From: Nocardia sp. MH4
Lineage (GTDB): Bacteria > Actinomycetota > Actinomycetes > Mycobacteriales > Mycobacteriaceae
Direction of reading: 5' to 3'
Length of the DNA stretch: 64,000 nucleotides
NCBI RefSeq assembly: GCF_019266065.1
Contig: NZ_LPNR01000108.1
Coordinates: 62,001-126,000 of the forward strand
Positions 35,418 to 43,563 of this stretch are shown here, piece by piece (positions within the stretch are counted from its first letter, which is position 1; each line of letters begins with the position of its first letter). The notes beneath the pieces are model-generated. The model had not been told where the DNA came from, made no database searches, and worked only from the letters and a program-made list of their open reading frames with translations. A program made the translations under genes and the position numbers.

Positions 35418-35732
35418 ATGAAAAGGAAGCGCGTCGGTTGGGTAGCGGTCGCCCTCGCTGTCGGAATGGGTGTTCCCGCGGTGGGTGCCTCGGTGGCGTA
35501 TGCCGATTCCGGGTCGGGAGGTCCGGCAGCGGCGGAATTGGCCGAAGCGGGTAGTTCGGTCGGTGGCGAGATCTTGGGCACCGGTAGTGGGATCGCGTCG
35601 GAGGGGGTGGGCCTGCTGCTTCCCGCTGTGGGACTGGGCAGCTCATCCGCGAAGGCGCTGGCAGGACTGCTCAGTTCCGGGAGTACGCGAGCGGACGAGC
35701 CGCCCGCGAGTGCGTCGCCGGGGCAAGAGTAG
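35418..35732 (+). CDS. Small secreted Gly/Ser-rich protein 2
   Basis: A 104-residue precursor with a basic start (MKRKRVGW), hydrophobic core and probable cleavage after VAYA, then a Gly/Ala/Ser-rich mature part (GSSVGGEILGTGSGIASEGV) and a polar end. GAGGAG lies before ATG 35418. It is similar in size and composition to secreted protein 1 and may be a distant paralogue. No known family. The shared GxxxG-like pattern suggests insertion into, or packing against, membranes or the giant glycine-zipper protein; this is inference. Confidence 0.72.
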   Translation: MKRKRVGWVAVALAVGMGVPAVGASVAYADSGSGGPAAAELAEAGSSVGGEILGTGSGIASEGVGLLLPAVGLGSSSAKALAGLLSSGSTRADEPPASASPGQE

Positions 35733-35831
35733 TGAGCGGGACTTGCTGACTCGTTGAGCGTGGGGTGGCGTCGGTCCGATGCGCGGTCGGACCGACGTCG
35801 CGCTGCTGCCCGAGCACGGGCCTGGCGGGGG

Positions 35832-36113
35832 TCAGCTCGGTGGTCCGCTGTCGTCGGTGCCCGCGATCTGTCTGAGCGCTTCGATTGCGGCCGGTCGCGG
35901 ATCGGCGCCGTAACCGATCAGGACGCCCGCGTAGATGCCGCATTTTATCTTCTCGTCGAGGACGAATCGCGCGCACTCCTTGATGACTGGGCAGTGCAGG
36001 CACACTCCCCGTGTCCGCGCGATGGTGAGCTTTCTTGTCTGCAGGGAAGGGAAGAACATCTCGGGGGGCACGGATCGGCAGTTGGCCTTCTTGATCCACT
36101 CATTTCTTGCCAT
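35832..36113 (-). CDS. WhiB-family iron-sulfur regulator, atypical
   Basis: A 93-residue WhiB-like protein. The four cluster cysteines are present: one in KKANCRSV, two in GVCLHC and one in IKECAR. The usual G-[VI]-W-G-G turn reads GIYAGV, with Tyr and Ala in place of Trp and Gly, and the C-terminal basic DNA-binding motif is weak. WhiB proteins bind a nitric oxide- and oxygen-sensitive 4Fe-4S cluster and act with the primary sigma factor. ATG 36113 is preferred to the TTG before it. It is divergent from a hibernation-factor gene. Confidence 0.85.
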   Translation of the reverse strand: MARNEWIKKANCRSVPPEMFFPSLQTRKLTIARTRGVCLHCPVIKECARFVLDEKIKCGIYAGVLIGYGADPRPAAIEALRQIAGTDDSGPPS

Positions 36114-36222
36114 CAAGATTCCATTCTGTTGTGCATCGAAGTCATGTTGATCGAATCATTTCTGATACCAGAGGGGCAGGGGTGGATGTCCCGGAAAAGC
36201 TACTTACCTCGAGGGTGATGTT

Positions 36223-36972
36223 GTGCGAGTGCGTCGAATCAGAGAAGACCCTATCGACATCGAGTGGTGTCGATATACAGACATGCGGATCGTTGTCGCT
36301 GCGAAAGCTGCCGCAGTGGATCTTTGTACACATTTGGAAAATGTCGAGCGAGTGCGTATTCGGTTCACCGGCCGAGCCCGGAACGAGACGCTGGCCGAGG
36401 CGACGGTTCAATGCGGTGTTCGCGTGCTCCGGGTGCAGCTGGTGGCGGCAACGGAATCGGTCGTCCAGATACTCGTCGGACGTCTCGAGCGCAAGCTTGT
36501 CAGCGCTGCGGACGGGATTCCTTCGTGGTGGTCTGGTTCGATAGATCCGCGCCTGACCTGTGCCAGCGACACGAAGCCGATTGTGCGCCGCAAACTGGTT
36601 CGCCTGCGCCGATGCGCTCCGTGCGATGCCGCATGTGACCTCGAAGCGAGTGACTACAGCGCCCGCCTCTTCACCGACTCGGATACGGGCGAGGACGCCG
36701 TTGTCTTCCGTCCGGGCAGCCGGTCTGCGGACCCCTCGGCGCTGGTTCTGCAGCGTCGGCGAGCACGACGGCAACCGGTGGATGACCCCGCGCCTCATCT
36801 TTTCGTTGTAGCCGCTCCCGCGAGCGTGATGACGGAAGCGGCGGCGATGCGTGAGCTGTGTGAGAAAGGTCTGGCGTCGCTGTTCTTCATCGACGATTGC
36901 TGGTCGCGCGGGCGCCTGCTCTACCGCCGGTATGATCAGCGGCTGGGATTGGTCATACCGACCTCCGGATGA
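36223..36972 (+). CDS. Rv0079/DATIN-like ribosome hibernation factor, paralogue 1
   Basis: A 249-residue protein of the HPF/S30AE-related group typified by the M. tuberculosis dormancy-associated translation inhibitor Rv0079. The C-terminal domain shows the family pattern: DYSARLFTDSDTGEDAVVF, then GLASLFFIDDCWSRGRLLYR and RRYDQRLGLVIPTSG. The N-terminal part (VRIRFTGRARNE) is the S30AE-like domain. It probably binds ribosomes and lowers translation under stress. GTG 36223 follows GAGGG. It converges with a DosR-like regulator gene (20-bp overlap). It is the most divergent of the three paralogues. Confidence 0.8.
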   Translation: MRVRRIREDPIDIEWCRYTDMRIVVAAKAAAVDLCTHLENVERVRIRFTGRARNETLAEATVQCGVRVLRVQLVAATESVVQILVGRLERKLVSAADGIPSWWSGSIDPRLTCASDTKPIVRRKLVRLRRCAPCDAACDLEASDYSARLFTDSDTGEDAVVFRPGSRSADPSALVLQRRRARRQPVDDPAPHLFVVAAPASVMTEAAAMRELCEKGLASLFFIDDCWSRGRLLYRRYDQRLGLVIPTSG

Positions 36973-37621
36973 GCGGGAAGTCCTCGGCTCCGAGGCCGAG
37001 TGCATGGGCGACTACGGCAGCTTGGGTACGGTTACGCAGGTCCAGCCGGGTAAGCAATCCGGAGACCGCGTTGCGGATCGTCTTCTCGCTGAGGAAGAGC
37101 CGAGCCGCGATCTGCCGGTTGGTCAATCCGGCTCCGAGCATGGCCAGCAGTTGTCGTTGCCGCTCGGTCAACCTGACCGTCTCGATGTCACGATGGCGGC
37201 GGACCTCGCTGATCACGGTTTCGCTGAGCCGGTCATCGAGCAGCGCGCAGGGCGAACCGAGTCGTTCGACGAGTGCGGTCAACTCGGCCATCGTTGCCGA
37301 CTTGCACAGTACCGCGGTGCGCCCTCTGGACACTGCGGACACCATCGTTCGGTGGCTGGGGTTCTCGGTGAAGATCAGGCAACCGATGTTCGGTGGCAGC
37401 GCCGCCAGCGCTGCTGCCGTGCTGACCACTTCGCCGCGCAAAGACTGCGGATCGATCACGACAACGTCCGGCTGGACCCGGTTGATCAGCTCTAGCGCCG
37501 CGCTCATGGAACTCGCGACACCCGCGAGCGTGAGATTCGCCGACTGCACGCAGATGCTGCGGAGCCCTTGCTGCGCGATCGCCCAACCGTCCACCACGAC
37601 AACTGTGGTCGTCGATGTCAT
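36953..37621 (-). CDS. DosR/DevR-like response regulator 1
   Basis: A 222-residue NarL/LuxR-type regulator. The receiver keeps the phosphoacceptor Asp (PDVVVIDPQ), the switch Thr (LIFTEN) and Lys (VLCKSA) but the usual acidic pair is VDG instead of DD. The C-terminal LuxR helix-turn-helix (LTNRQIAARLFLSEKTIRN) keeps the EKT-x-x-N recognition helix of DosR. ATG 37621 overlaps the stop of hibernation paralogue 2 (ATGA), so the two are coupled. No sensor kinase is nearby. It probably controls dormancy-type genes of the island. Confidence 0.86.
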   Translation of the reverse strand: MTSTTTVVVVDGWAIAQQGLRSICVQSANLTLAGVASSMSAALELINRVQPDVVVIDPQSLRGEVVSTAAALAALPPNIGCLIFTENPSHRTMVSAVSRGRTAVLCKSATMAELTALVERLGSPCALLDDRLSETVISEVRRHRDIETVRLTERQRQLLAMLGAGLTNRQIAARLFLSEKTIRNAVSGLLTRLDLRNRTQAAVVAHALGLGAEDFPLIRRSV

Positions 37622-38355
37622 GGGCGATCGTGTGGTTCTAGAACGGCCAGGTACCCGTCGAATCGCCGGTACATCAGCCGCCCGCGTGCCGTCCGGGGAT
37701 CGGCGAAGAACAGGAAGGGCAGGCCGTTGCGGCACAGTCGTTCTGCGGCGACGGATTCCGGAACAGCCTCGGCAGCGCTGTTGTCGACAGCGATTCGATA
37801 CGTATCGGTGCAGGGCAAGCAGGCCCGGGTCCGACGGATCAACCCGACCTGCTGAGCGCCTGTTCGATACACCACGGCGCTGTCGCCGGTGTCCGCGTCG
37901 CGGAAGAGGAACGTGGCGAAGTCCATCCGGTACATGACCTCACTGGCCGCGGCCGGGGCCAAAGTCAGCAGCTGGACTGCCTTTCGTCGGACGACAGGCT
38001 GCGGCGGTGTAGCTGTGTGCAGAACGCTGTTCTCCGGATAAGGAAGGAACCGGGCGGCTCGACCGGTGCGTACACCGTCGACATGACGGCTGAATCGCTC
38101 GACCGCCGCCGACGCTGGTCCCATGATTTGCATTCGGCACGGCCGACCGTTGATATCCGCGTTGACCTGGTAAAGGACGCCTCGAAGGTGGCGCCGAGAG
38201 ATGCGCACACACCCGGTGGACGATGCGGATGCCGCCCGTAGCGCTCGGCTGACACCGGCGATCGTGTGCATCATGTCCGCGGCCGGCACTGCCCCGTGCG
38301 TGCGAACCACCAAACCCGGCCAGGTCTCCCGTGCTGGCGCATCTCGCCACACCAT
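37618..38355 (-). CDS. Rv0079/DATIN-like ribosome hibernation factor, paralogue 2
   Basis: A 245-residue member of the Rv0079 group: N-terminal S30AE-like part (RISRRHLRGVLYQVNADING) and C-terminal domain with MDFATFLFRDADTGDSAVVY, LCRNGLPFLFFADPRTARG and LMYRRFDGYLAVLEP. Gene order places it upstream of and overlapping DosR-like regulator 1 (ATGA), tying ribosome hibernation to two-component-type control. ATG 38355 is the only good start. It is closest in sequence to paralogue 3 (CRNGLPFLF and ARGRL-YRR-DG shared). Confidence 0.86.
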   Translation of the reverse strand: MVWRDAPARETWPGLVVRTHGAVPAADMMHTIAGVSRALRAASASSTGCVRISRRHLRGVLYQVNADINGRPCRMQIMGPASAAVERFSRHVDGVRTGRAARFLPYPENSVLHTATPPQPVVRRKAVQLLTLAPAAASEVMYRMDFATFLFRDADTGDSAVVYRTGAQQVGLIRRTRACLPCTDTYRIAVDNSAAEAVPESVAAERLCRNGLPFLFFADPRTARGRLMYRRFDGYLAVLEPHDRP

Positions 38356-39055
38356 GTCAGGCCCACTGTGTCCGCAGCGGGACTTGGGTGCGCTGCGTCC
38401 ATGGGCGAGCGGGGTGCGCCGTGCGGGTACCGCTGGCGGCGCCGATGTGCGGCGAAGAATTTGTTGCTTTCTGCGGTTCGGAACTCGCGCAAATCTCGAA
38501 TGTCATATTCAGGACCTTTGATCTCGGGTATCAGTTCATCTCCGGCGCATTCGAATCTATTCTGATTCGTCGATTCGAAAAAAGGGCCGGACGTCCTGGT
38601 CGGCGTTGTGATGACGGACTCCTCGCCCGGCTTCCAGCTATCGCGGTGAACTCACCCACGCATTTCAGCTGGGCTCGCCCAGCTGTGAGACCATGGCGGC
38701 CAGCCGCGGCGCAACTGTGGGCCGAGTCACGACCGATGAATTCGTGCGAGGATCTCACATTCTGCTCATTCGGCAGGTACTTCGGGTCGCGTACTCGCCG
38801 TGGCGGGATGTGTGGTTATCGTGGTCCAGGTCTGGCGGTTCCCAGCAAATAGCCATCAAATGTGGCGAATCTGAGGCAACTTCTAGCCATCTGGCATCGA
38901 CATCAGAGACTGGGTTTGCCGGTTCGCTGTGTGCGTCCCGGTCATGGAACGACAATTCGCGCCAAGTGGAGAAGAATCAGATGCGATCGAGAACCGAACA
39001 AGGCCATCGAGCAGAGCTATCCGGTCCCGGGCAACTGTGCCGTGGCGGGAAGGCC
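38356..39055. other. 700-bp divergent regulatory region
   Basis: No gene is supported here. It separates hibernation paralogue 2 (minus) from DosR-like regulator 2 (plus) and is more AT-rich than the genes. It holds a GGGACTTGGG stretch at 38379 (24 bp before paralogue 2) that resembles half a DosR box. The frame of regulator 2 stays open back to 38693, with possible starts at 38981 and 39056. Confidence 0.5.
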
Positions 39056-39808
39056 ATGGCGATCTCGTCAGGCCGCGGTGACGGCACACCGACCGAATCG
39101 CGTCGCCGGGGATCCGGTCGAACGATGGCAGAGCGACTGCCGCGCGGCGAGTCCCCCGCGGCGACCGATATCCGGGTGTTTCTCGTGGACCGTCAGGAGA
39201 TCGTGCTCCGCGGTCTGAACGTCGCACTCGGCGGCGAGCCCGACATCAGCATCGACGGTGAGGCGGTGAACGTCCTGCAGGCGATGGCGCGAATCCGGGG
39301 CGATCACGCGCCGGACGTGGTTATCATCGATCCGGACCTGCCCGACGGCCGTGGCCTGGATCTGTGCCGTCTCCTGCGCACCCGGTTCGACGGGGTGCGG
39401 TGCGTCGTCCTCACCGCCAGTACGGACCCCGATCGACTCGCTGAATCGATGGTGGCCGGAGCGAGCGCGTATGTCGTCAAAGATGTCGTCGGTCCCGAAC
39501 TCGCCGCGACGATCAGAATCGTCGACGCCGGCGGGACTTCGTACGATCCGCGGGTAGTCCGAGAACTGCGAACCAGGGTCGGGCGGACCGCCGTACTGGA
39601 CCAGCTCAGCCCCCGTGAGCGGAGGATGTTCGCGATGCTGGGCAAAGGCCTGACGAATCGCCAGATGGCCGAAAGATTGTTCATCGCCGAGAAGACGGTT
39701 CGCAACTCGCTGACCGTGCTGTTCGCGAAGCTCGGAGTCAGCGGCCGGGTGCAGGCCGCGGCGCTGGCCGTCAAGATCGGCGTTGTGGATACGTCCCTGG
39801 CGAGCTGA
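39056..39808 (+). CDS. DosR/DevR-like response regulator 2
   Basis: A 250-residue regulator very like M. tuberculosis DosR: receiver start DIRVFLVDRQEIVLRGL, phosphoacceptor in DVVIIDPDLPDGRGLDLC, switch Thr in VVLTAST, Lys in SAYVVKDVVG, and a LuxR helix-turn-helix GLTNRQMAERLFIAEKTVRN followed by LFAKLG. The second acidic residue of the metal site is Arg (VDR for VDD). ATG 39056 has GGGAAGG before it; ATG 38981 (GGAG) and ATG 39125 are alternatives. No cognate kinase is visible. It is the best candidate to bind the GGGAC boxes in the island. Confidence 0.87.
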   Translation: MAISSGRGDGTPTESRRRGSGRTMAERLPRGESPAATDIRVFLVDRQEIVLRGLNVALGGEPDISIDGEAVNVLQAMARIRGDHAPDVVIIDPDLPDGRGLDLCRLLRTRFDGVRCVVLTASTDPDRLAESMVAGASAYVVKDVVGPELAATIRIVDAGGTSYDPRVVRELRTRVGRTAVLDQLSPRERRMFAMLGKGLTNRQMAERLFIAEKTVRNSLTVLFAKLGVSGRVQAAALAVKIGVVDTSLAS

Positions 39809-39884
39809 TCGGCGCGTGTCGCGGCTCCGATTGGTTAGAACGTGCGGATCGGTTCGACACAATAGTCTCGTGGAACGAGATCAC

Positions 39885-40916
39885 ATGGGCGCCCGCGAGT
39901 CGCGCGTACCCGGGTCGCGGTCCGAACCCGTCTTCACCGAGGACGACTTGAACCTGGTGAACGCGCTACAAATCGCGCCTCGGGCGTCGTGGGCGCGCGT
40001 CGGCGCTGCTCTCGGGATAGACGCGGCGACGGCAGCCAGACGGTGGCGGCGTCTGACTGCCGAAGGGCTGGCCTGGACGACCGCGTACGCCCCAGAATAT
40101 TCGCTCTTCGCGATCGTGCAGCTCAAGTGCCGACCGGACCGAATCCGGCAGGTGTCAGAGGCGGTGTGCACTTACCCGTCCATTTACTCTGTGGAGCGAA
40201 CGACGGGCCACTTCCAGCTCGAACTCTGGGTCGCCGCGGGCGATCTCGGTGCGCTCGACGACTTCGTGACGAGTTCGATCGGTACACTCCCCGGCGTCGT
40301 CGAGGTGCGAACCAGTGTTGGTGTGAATGTCTATGCCGACGGCAGCGATTGGCGAGCGGGCTCGCTGGACAAATATGAGCGCGCGGCCCTCGGAGATGCG
40401 GATCAACCGGCTGTCCGGCCCAGAGACTCCGGGCGATTGTCGGACCGGCGGTTGGTGGCCGCACTCGGCGCGGATGCCCGTCGCAGTGTCGTCGATCTCG
40501 CCCGCGACACCGGAATGAGCGCGACATCGATCCGGCGGCGGTTGACGGAGATGACTCGTGCCGGTCGACTGATTCTCCGAGCGGAAATGTCGCGGCAGGC
40601 GGCCGGCTGGCCGATTCTCGTCACCTACAGATTGCGCGTACCACCGGCCGACCTCGATCGTTTCGGCGCTACGACCACGAAATGGAGTGCGGTCCGCGTC
40701 TGTGTTCCGATGCTCGGTGGCGAAACGAATCTGCTCATGGTCGCCTGGCTGCCGACGATCGACCGGTCGTTGCGGTTGGAATCCGAGATCGCTCGCAGCT
40801 TTCCGCAGGCCGAGATCCGGGAACGTGACCTCACGGCCGCCACCCTGAAGCGTATGGGGCGAGTGCTGGATGGCTACGGCAGGGCAATCGGCTTCGTCCC
40901 GATCGCCGTCGAGTGA
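39885..40916 (+). CDS. Two-module Lrp/AsnC-family regulator
   Basis: A 343-residue protein with two consecutive AsnC-like units. The first has a winged helix (FTEDDLNLVNALQIAPRASW) and an effector-type domain with GHFQLELWVAAGDL; the second has a helix-turn-helix (LVAALGADARRSVVDLARDT) and a further sensor-like part. Such fused forms occur in actinobacteria as local regulators. ATG 39885 is chosen; GTG 39870 is possible. The next gene overlaps or follows closely, so this regulator appears to lead the operon with the coiled-coil and sortase genes. Confidence 0.82.
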   Translation: MGARESRVPGSRSEPVFTEDDLNLVNALQIAPRASWARVGAALGIDAATAARRWRRLTAEGLAWTTAYAPEYSLFAIVQLKCRPDRIRQVSEAVCTYPSIYSVERTTGHFQLELWVAAGDLGALDDFVTSSIGTLPGVVEVRTSVGVNVYADGSDWRAGSLDKYERAALGDADQPAVRPRDSGRLSDRRLVAALGADARRSVVDLARDTGMSATSIRRRLTEMTRAGRLILRAEMSRQAAGWPILVTYRLRVPPADLDRFGATTTKWSAVRVCVPMLGGETNLLMVAWLPTIDRSLRLESEIARSFPQAEIRERDLTAATLKRMGRVLDGYGRAIGFVPIAVE

Positions 40917-40999
40917 CGATTGCCCGGGACATTCGGCTCTTGATGGCAGTGCATCGCGGTGCTTTCCTGGACTGGGAAAAGGAACGCGGACGAGGAATA

Positions 41000-41755
41000 A
41001 TGAAGCAATTATTTGTGCACACAGTGGATCGAATGAGCAAATTGCCCAATACTGCAGTATGGCGCACGAGAGTGTTTCGAGCGCTGCTGATCGTGACGAC
41101 CCTGTTGACGGCAGTACTCGTTCTCGCTCAATGCGAGTTCGACGGTGGATTGCTCGACGAGAATTCCGAAGCGAGTCGCGAGAATGCGGAACACCTTCGC
41201 GCGGCAGCCCAGGCCGCAGCCGATCGCGTGTACTTCGCGGAACACAAAGCAGACGTGCATACCGACATGGTCACCTTCGCGGCATCGTTGTGCTCGGCGA
41301 CCGAGTCGTTCCGCGCGGCTCTTCCGGCGTCGAGCGACGAGACGATGCCCATCGACGCCGCTTTCGGTGCTGTGCGGACAGATCTGGCGGTGATCGGGCA
41401 TGCCGCACGCGATGCGCACGACTTCGTCGCCGCCGTAGCGGTCCCCGTCACGGATCGAGTGCTGACGCCCGGTACCGACGCGGCGACATGGGTGAACCTG
41501 CGAGATCGAGCCAGTGGTGCCTTCGGCGACGTGGCGAACTCGGTCGACGGTATCGAGGATCGGTTGCACGCGGCGCAGCGCTGGGATGCCGATGCCGCGA
41601 CGGCGGAACTGCGAGGGGCCAACGACGCCATCGGGTATCAGCTCACGGTGCTAGCCGAGACGGTCAACGATGTCCTGGCACGGCTACCGATAGCCAACCA
41701 GGAAACCCTCGACGCTCTGCACGCCGCCGAAGTATGTGGCCCCGCAGCCGCATGA
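41000..41755 (+). CDS. Single-pass membrane protein with helical extracellular domain
   Basis: A 251-residue protein: one membrane segment at about residues 22-41 (FRALLIVTTLLTAVLVLAQC) and an Ala-rich helical outer domain (ENAEHLRAAAQAAADRVYF and similar) with two cysteines. ATG 41000 is chosen for the AGGA 4 nt upstream; an in-frame GTG at 40913 overlaps the regulator's stop. Its stop overlaps the first ATG of the sortase frame (ATGA), so both are probably made together. No family recognised; a scaffold or accessory role for the sortase is possible. Confidence 0.7.
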   Translation: MKQLFVHTVDRMSKLPNTAVWRTRVFRALLIVTTLLTAVLVLAQCEFDGGLLDENSEASRENAEHLRAAAQAAADRVYFAEHKADVHTDMVTFAASLCSATESFRAALPASSDETMPIDAAFGAVRTDLAVIGHAARDAHDFVAAVAVPVTDRVLTPGTDAATWVNLRDRASGAFGDVANSVDGIEDRLHAAQRWDADAATAELRGANDAIGYQLTVLAETVNDVLARLPIANQETLDALHAAEVCGPAAA

Positions 41756-41772
41756 TCAGTGGGGAGGAACCG

Positions 41773-42471
41773 ATGGAGGAACATGCCCACGGCCGACAGA
41801 AGTCGGCAAACCGCCGGGGGATCACGGCGTCCGCCGTCCTGTCGCTGCGAGTTGTCGCGGTGTGCCTGCTGGCGATCTCGCTGCCGCTGGTCATATCGAA
41901 CATCAGCGGCGACGAAACCGCGGCCGGAGTCGGCGCGGGTTCCCCTGCGCACTCCGTGGCTCCGCGACTGTCTGTGCCCCCGCGGATCGACGCCGCCGAG
42001 CCGGCGCGACTCGTCGTTCCCGCGCTCGACATCGACGCGCCGATGGCGCCTGCGCCGACGACCGTCGAGTTCGACCCGTTCCTCGGTCGCGAGGTCGAGA
42101 GTTTCGGCGTCCCGGTCGATATGGAGTCCACGACCTGGTGGTCGGACGGTCCGCGACCGGGCGAACCGGGCCTGGCGGTCGTTCTCGGGCACACGCAGGT
42201 CAACGGTCATGGCGTCTTCGACCACCTCGGTGATCTGGCGCCCGGAGACCACCTCGAGGTGCGCCCGGCATGGTCAGGCTGGGCGGCGGGGTTTCGTGTC
42301 CGCGAGGTCATCGCGGGAATTCCCAAGTCAGACTCCGCCGCACTCAGCGGAATTCTGTCCGCGCACCGAGCTGTCTCCGGTCTCGCGTTGATCACCTGCG
42401 ACGGGCGGTTCGATCAGGTCGTCGGCGCGAGCGAGGCCAACACTGTGGTGATCGCCGAGTCTCTCGGTTGA
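41773..42471 (+). CDS. Class F-like sortase
   Basis: Membrane-anchored transpeptidase that cleaves an LPxTG-like sorting signal and attaches the protein to the cell wall. The 232-residue product has an N-terminal membrane anchor (about residues 18-40), then the sortase barrel with catalytic His-140 in VVLGHTQVNGHGVFDHL and nucleophile Cys-209 in LALITCDGRFD, followed by ANTVVIAESL. The pattern TCxGxFD fits actinobacterial class F enzymes. ATG 41773 has GGGGAGG upstream; ATG 41752, overlapping the previous stop, is possible. The only sorting-signal protein in the window is the giant protein at 44989-49026, its likely substrate. Confidence 0.87.
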   Translation: MEEHAHGRQKSANRRGITASAVLSLRVVAVCLLAISLPLVISNISGDETAAGVGAGSPAHSVAPRLSVPPRIDAAEPARLVVPALDIDAPMAPAPTTVEFDPFLGREVESFGVPVDMESTTWWSDGPRPGEPGLAVVLGHTQVNGHGVFDHLGDLAPGDHLEVRPAWSGWAAGFRVREVIAGIPKSDSAALSGILSAHRAVSGLALITCDGRFDQVVGASEANTVVIAESLG

Positions 42472-42517
42472 CGGCGAACAACAGCGGACATGCCGACTAG
42501 CGACCGTTCCCCTGTGA

Positions 42518-43279
42518 TCATCGGCGCTGATGGTCCGGGGTCGTCGTGACAAGAGCGAGATTCCCGTCGTATCGCCGGTATAGAAGTCGGCCGCGGGCCG
42601 TGGCCGGGTCGACGGAAAACAGAAACGGCAAGCCGTTTCGGCACAGTCGTTTCGCTGCCACGCTGTCGGGGATGGTCTGTGTCGGAGTCAGATCGACAGC
42701 GATCTGGTTGTCGCGCGCGGCGGGAAGCTCGAGCCGAGTGTGCCGGAGTAGTCGCACGCCGGCTCCAGCGCGGTACACGATGGCGTCCTCGCCGGTATCG
42801 CTGTCGCGGAACAGATATGCGTCGTAGTCCATCGTGTCCATGATCGCGCTCGCGGCCGCCGGTGCGAGTACTTGTGCTCGAAATACCTTGCGTCGCGCAA
42901 TCGGACGTATTTCGGTGATCGCCGCCAGATTTTGTGGCGCGCTGCGCGCCCAAGGGCCGTGTCTGCCCGGCGCCAGAATCTGATCGAGCTGCTGGTCGAA
43001 CCGATCGATGATTCTGCGCGGCCCCGAGGCGTCGTCGCCGAGAAGCTGCACCCGGCACAGTCTGCCATCGATGCTTGCGTTGATCTGGAACACCGCGACT
43101 TCCGTTGCGCCGCAGTACCGGGTGATTCTGAGGTGCGCGATAGCCACGCTGTCGAGGGTGCGCAGCACGCGGCTCGCACCGTAGACCATGCGCGCCACCA
43201 CTACTGCGGGCACCGGTCCCGTGGTCCGGACTGTCACGCCGCGGTCGATGTCCGCCGCAGTCGATTCCCTCCGGTACAT
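42518..43279 (-). CDS. Rv0079/DATIN-like ribosome hibernation factor, paralogue 3
   Basis: A 253-residue member of the Rv0079 group and the closest to it: MDYDAYLFRDSDTGEDAIVY matches the M. tuberculosis stretch MDYDVHLFTDAETGEDAVVY, and LLYRRYDGNLALVT matches LLYSRYDGNLGLIT. The N-terminal S30AE-like domain includes AHLRITRY and AVFQINASIDGRLCRVQL. It is on the strand opposite to the sortase and desaturase. A near-perfect DosR-type box lies in the 403-bp divergent gap upstream. Expected role: ribosome stabilisation and lower translation during hypoxia or stasis. Confidence 0.88.
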   Translation of the reverse strand: MYRRESTAADIDRGVTVRTTGPVPAVVVARMVYGASRVLRTLDSVAIAHLRITRYCGATEVAVFQINASIDGRLCRVQLLGDDASGPRRIIDRFDQQLDQILAPGRHGPWARSAPQNLAAITEIRPIARRKVFRAQVLAPAAASAIMDTMDYDAYLFRDSDTGEDAIVYRAGAGVRLLRHTRLELPAARDNQIAVDLTPTQTIPDSVAAKRLCRNGLPFLFSVDPATARGRLLYRRYDGNLALVTTTPDHQRR

Positions 43280-43483
43280 GAACTAGCACGCTCCTCTCGG
43301 CGAAGTCGGCCGCGAGACCTCCGCCGTGGCGCAGGCATCGATATCAGTATCGGCAACCGGGTGTCGCGCCGAAGACAGTCGTCCAGCGAGACCGCATCTT
43401 GTGCGCATTCTTTCGAATCCTCTCGCTTGGGTATCGGTGAGTTGATTTGCGGCGATTGTGGTTCATCTCCGTGTGTGGTGACA

Positions 43484-43497
43484 GGGCCGAATGTCCC
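43484..43497 (-). promoter_or_regulatory. Predicted DosR/DevR-type box
   Basis: On the minus strand GGGACATTCGGCCC fits the DosR core GGGAC-N4-GGCCC with no mismatch in the fixed positions. It lies in the divergent gap 205 bp upstream of hibernation paralogue 3 and 186 bp upstream of the desaturase ATG, and the island encodes two DosR-like proteins with the conserved recognition helix. Confidence 0.65.
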
Positions 43498-43563
43498 GGA
43501 GTGAGCAACACCCGGCACGGGTCACTGGACACGCGAATCCCGAAAACTCGAACGCGGGAAAGC

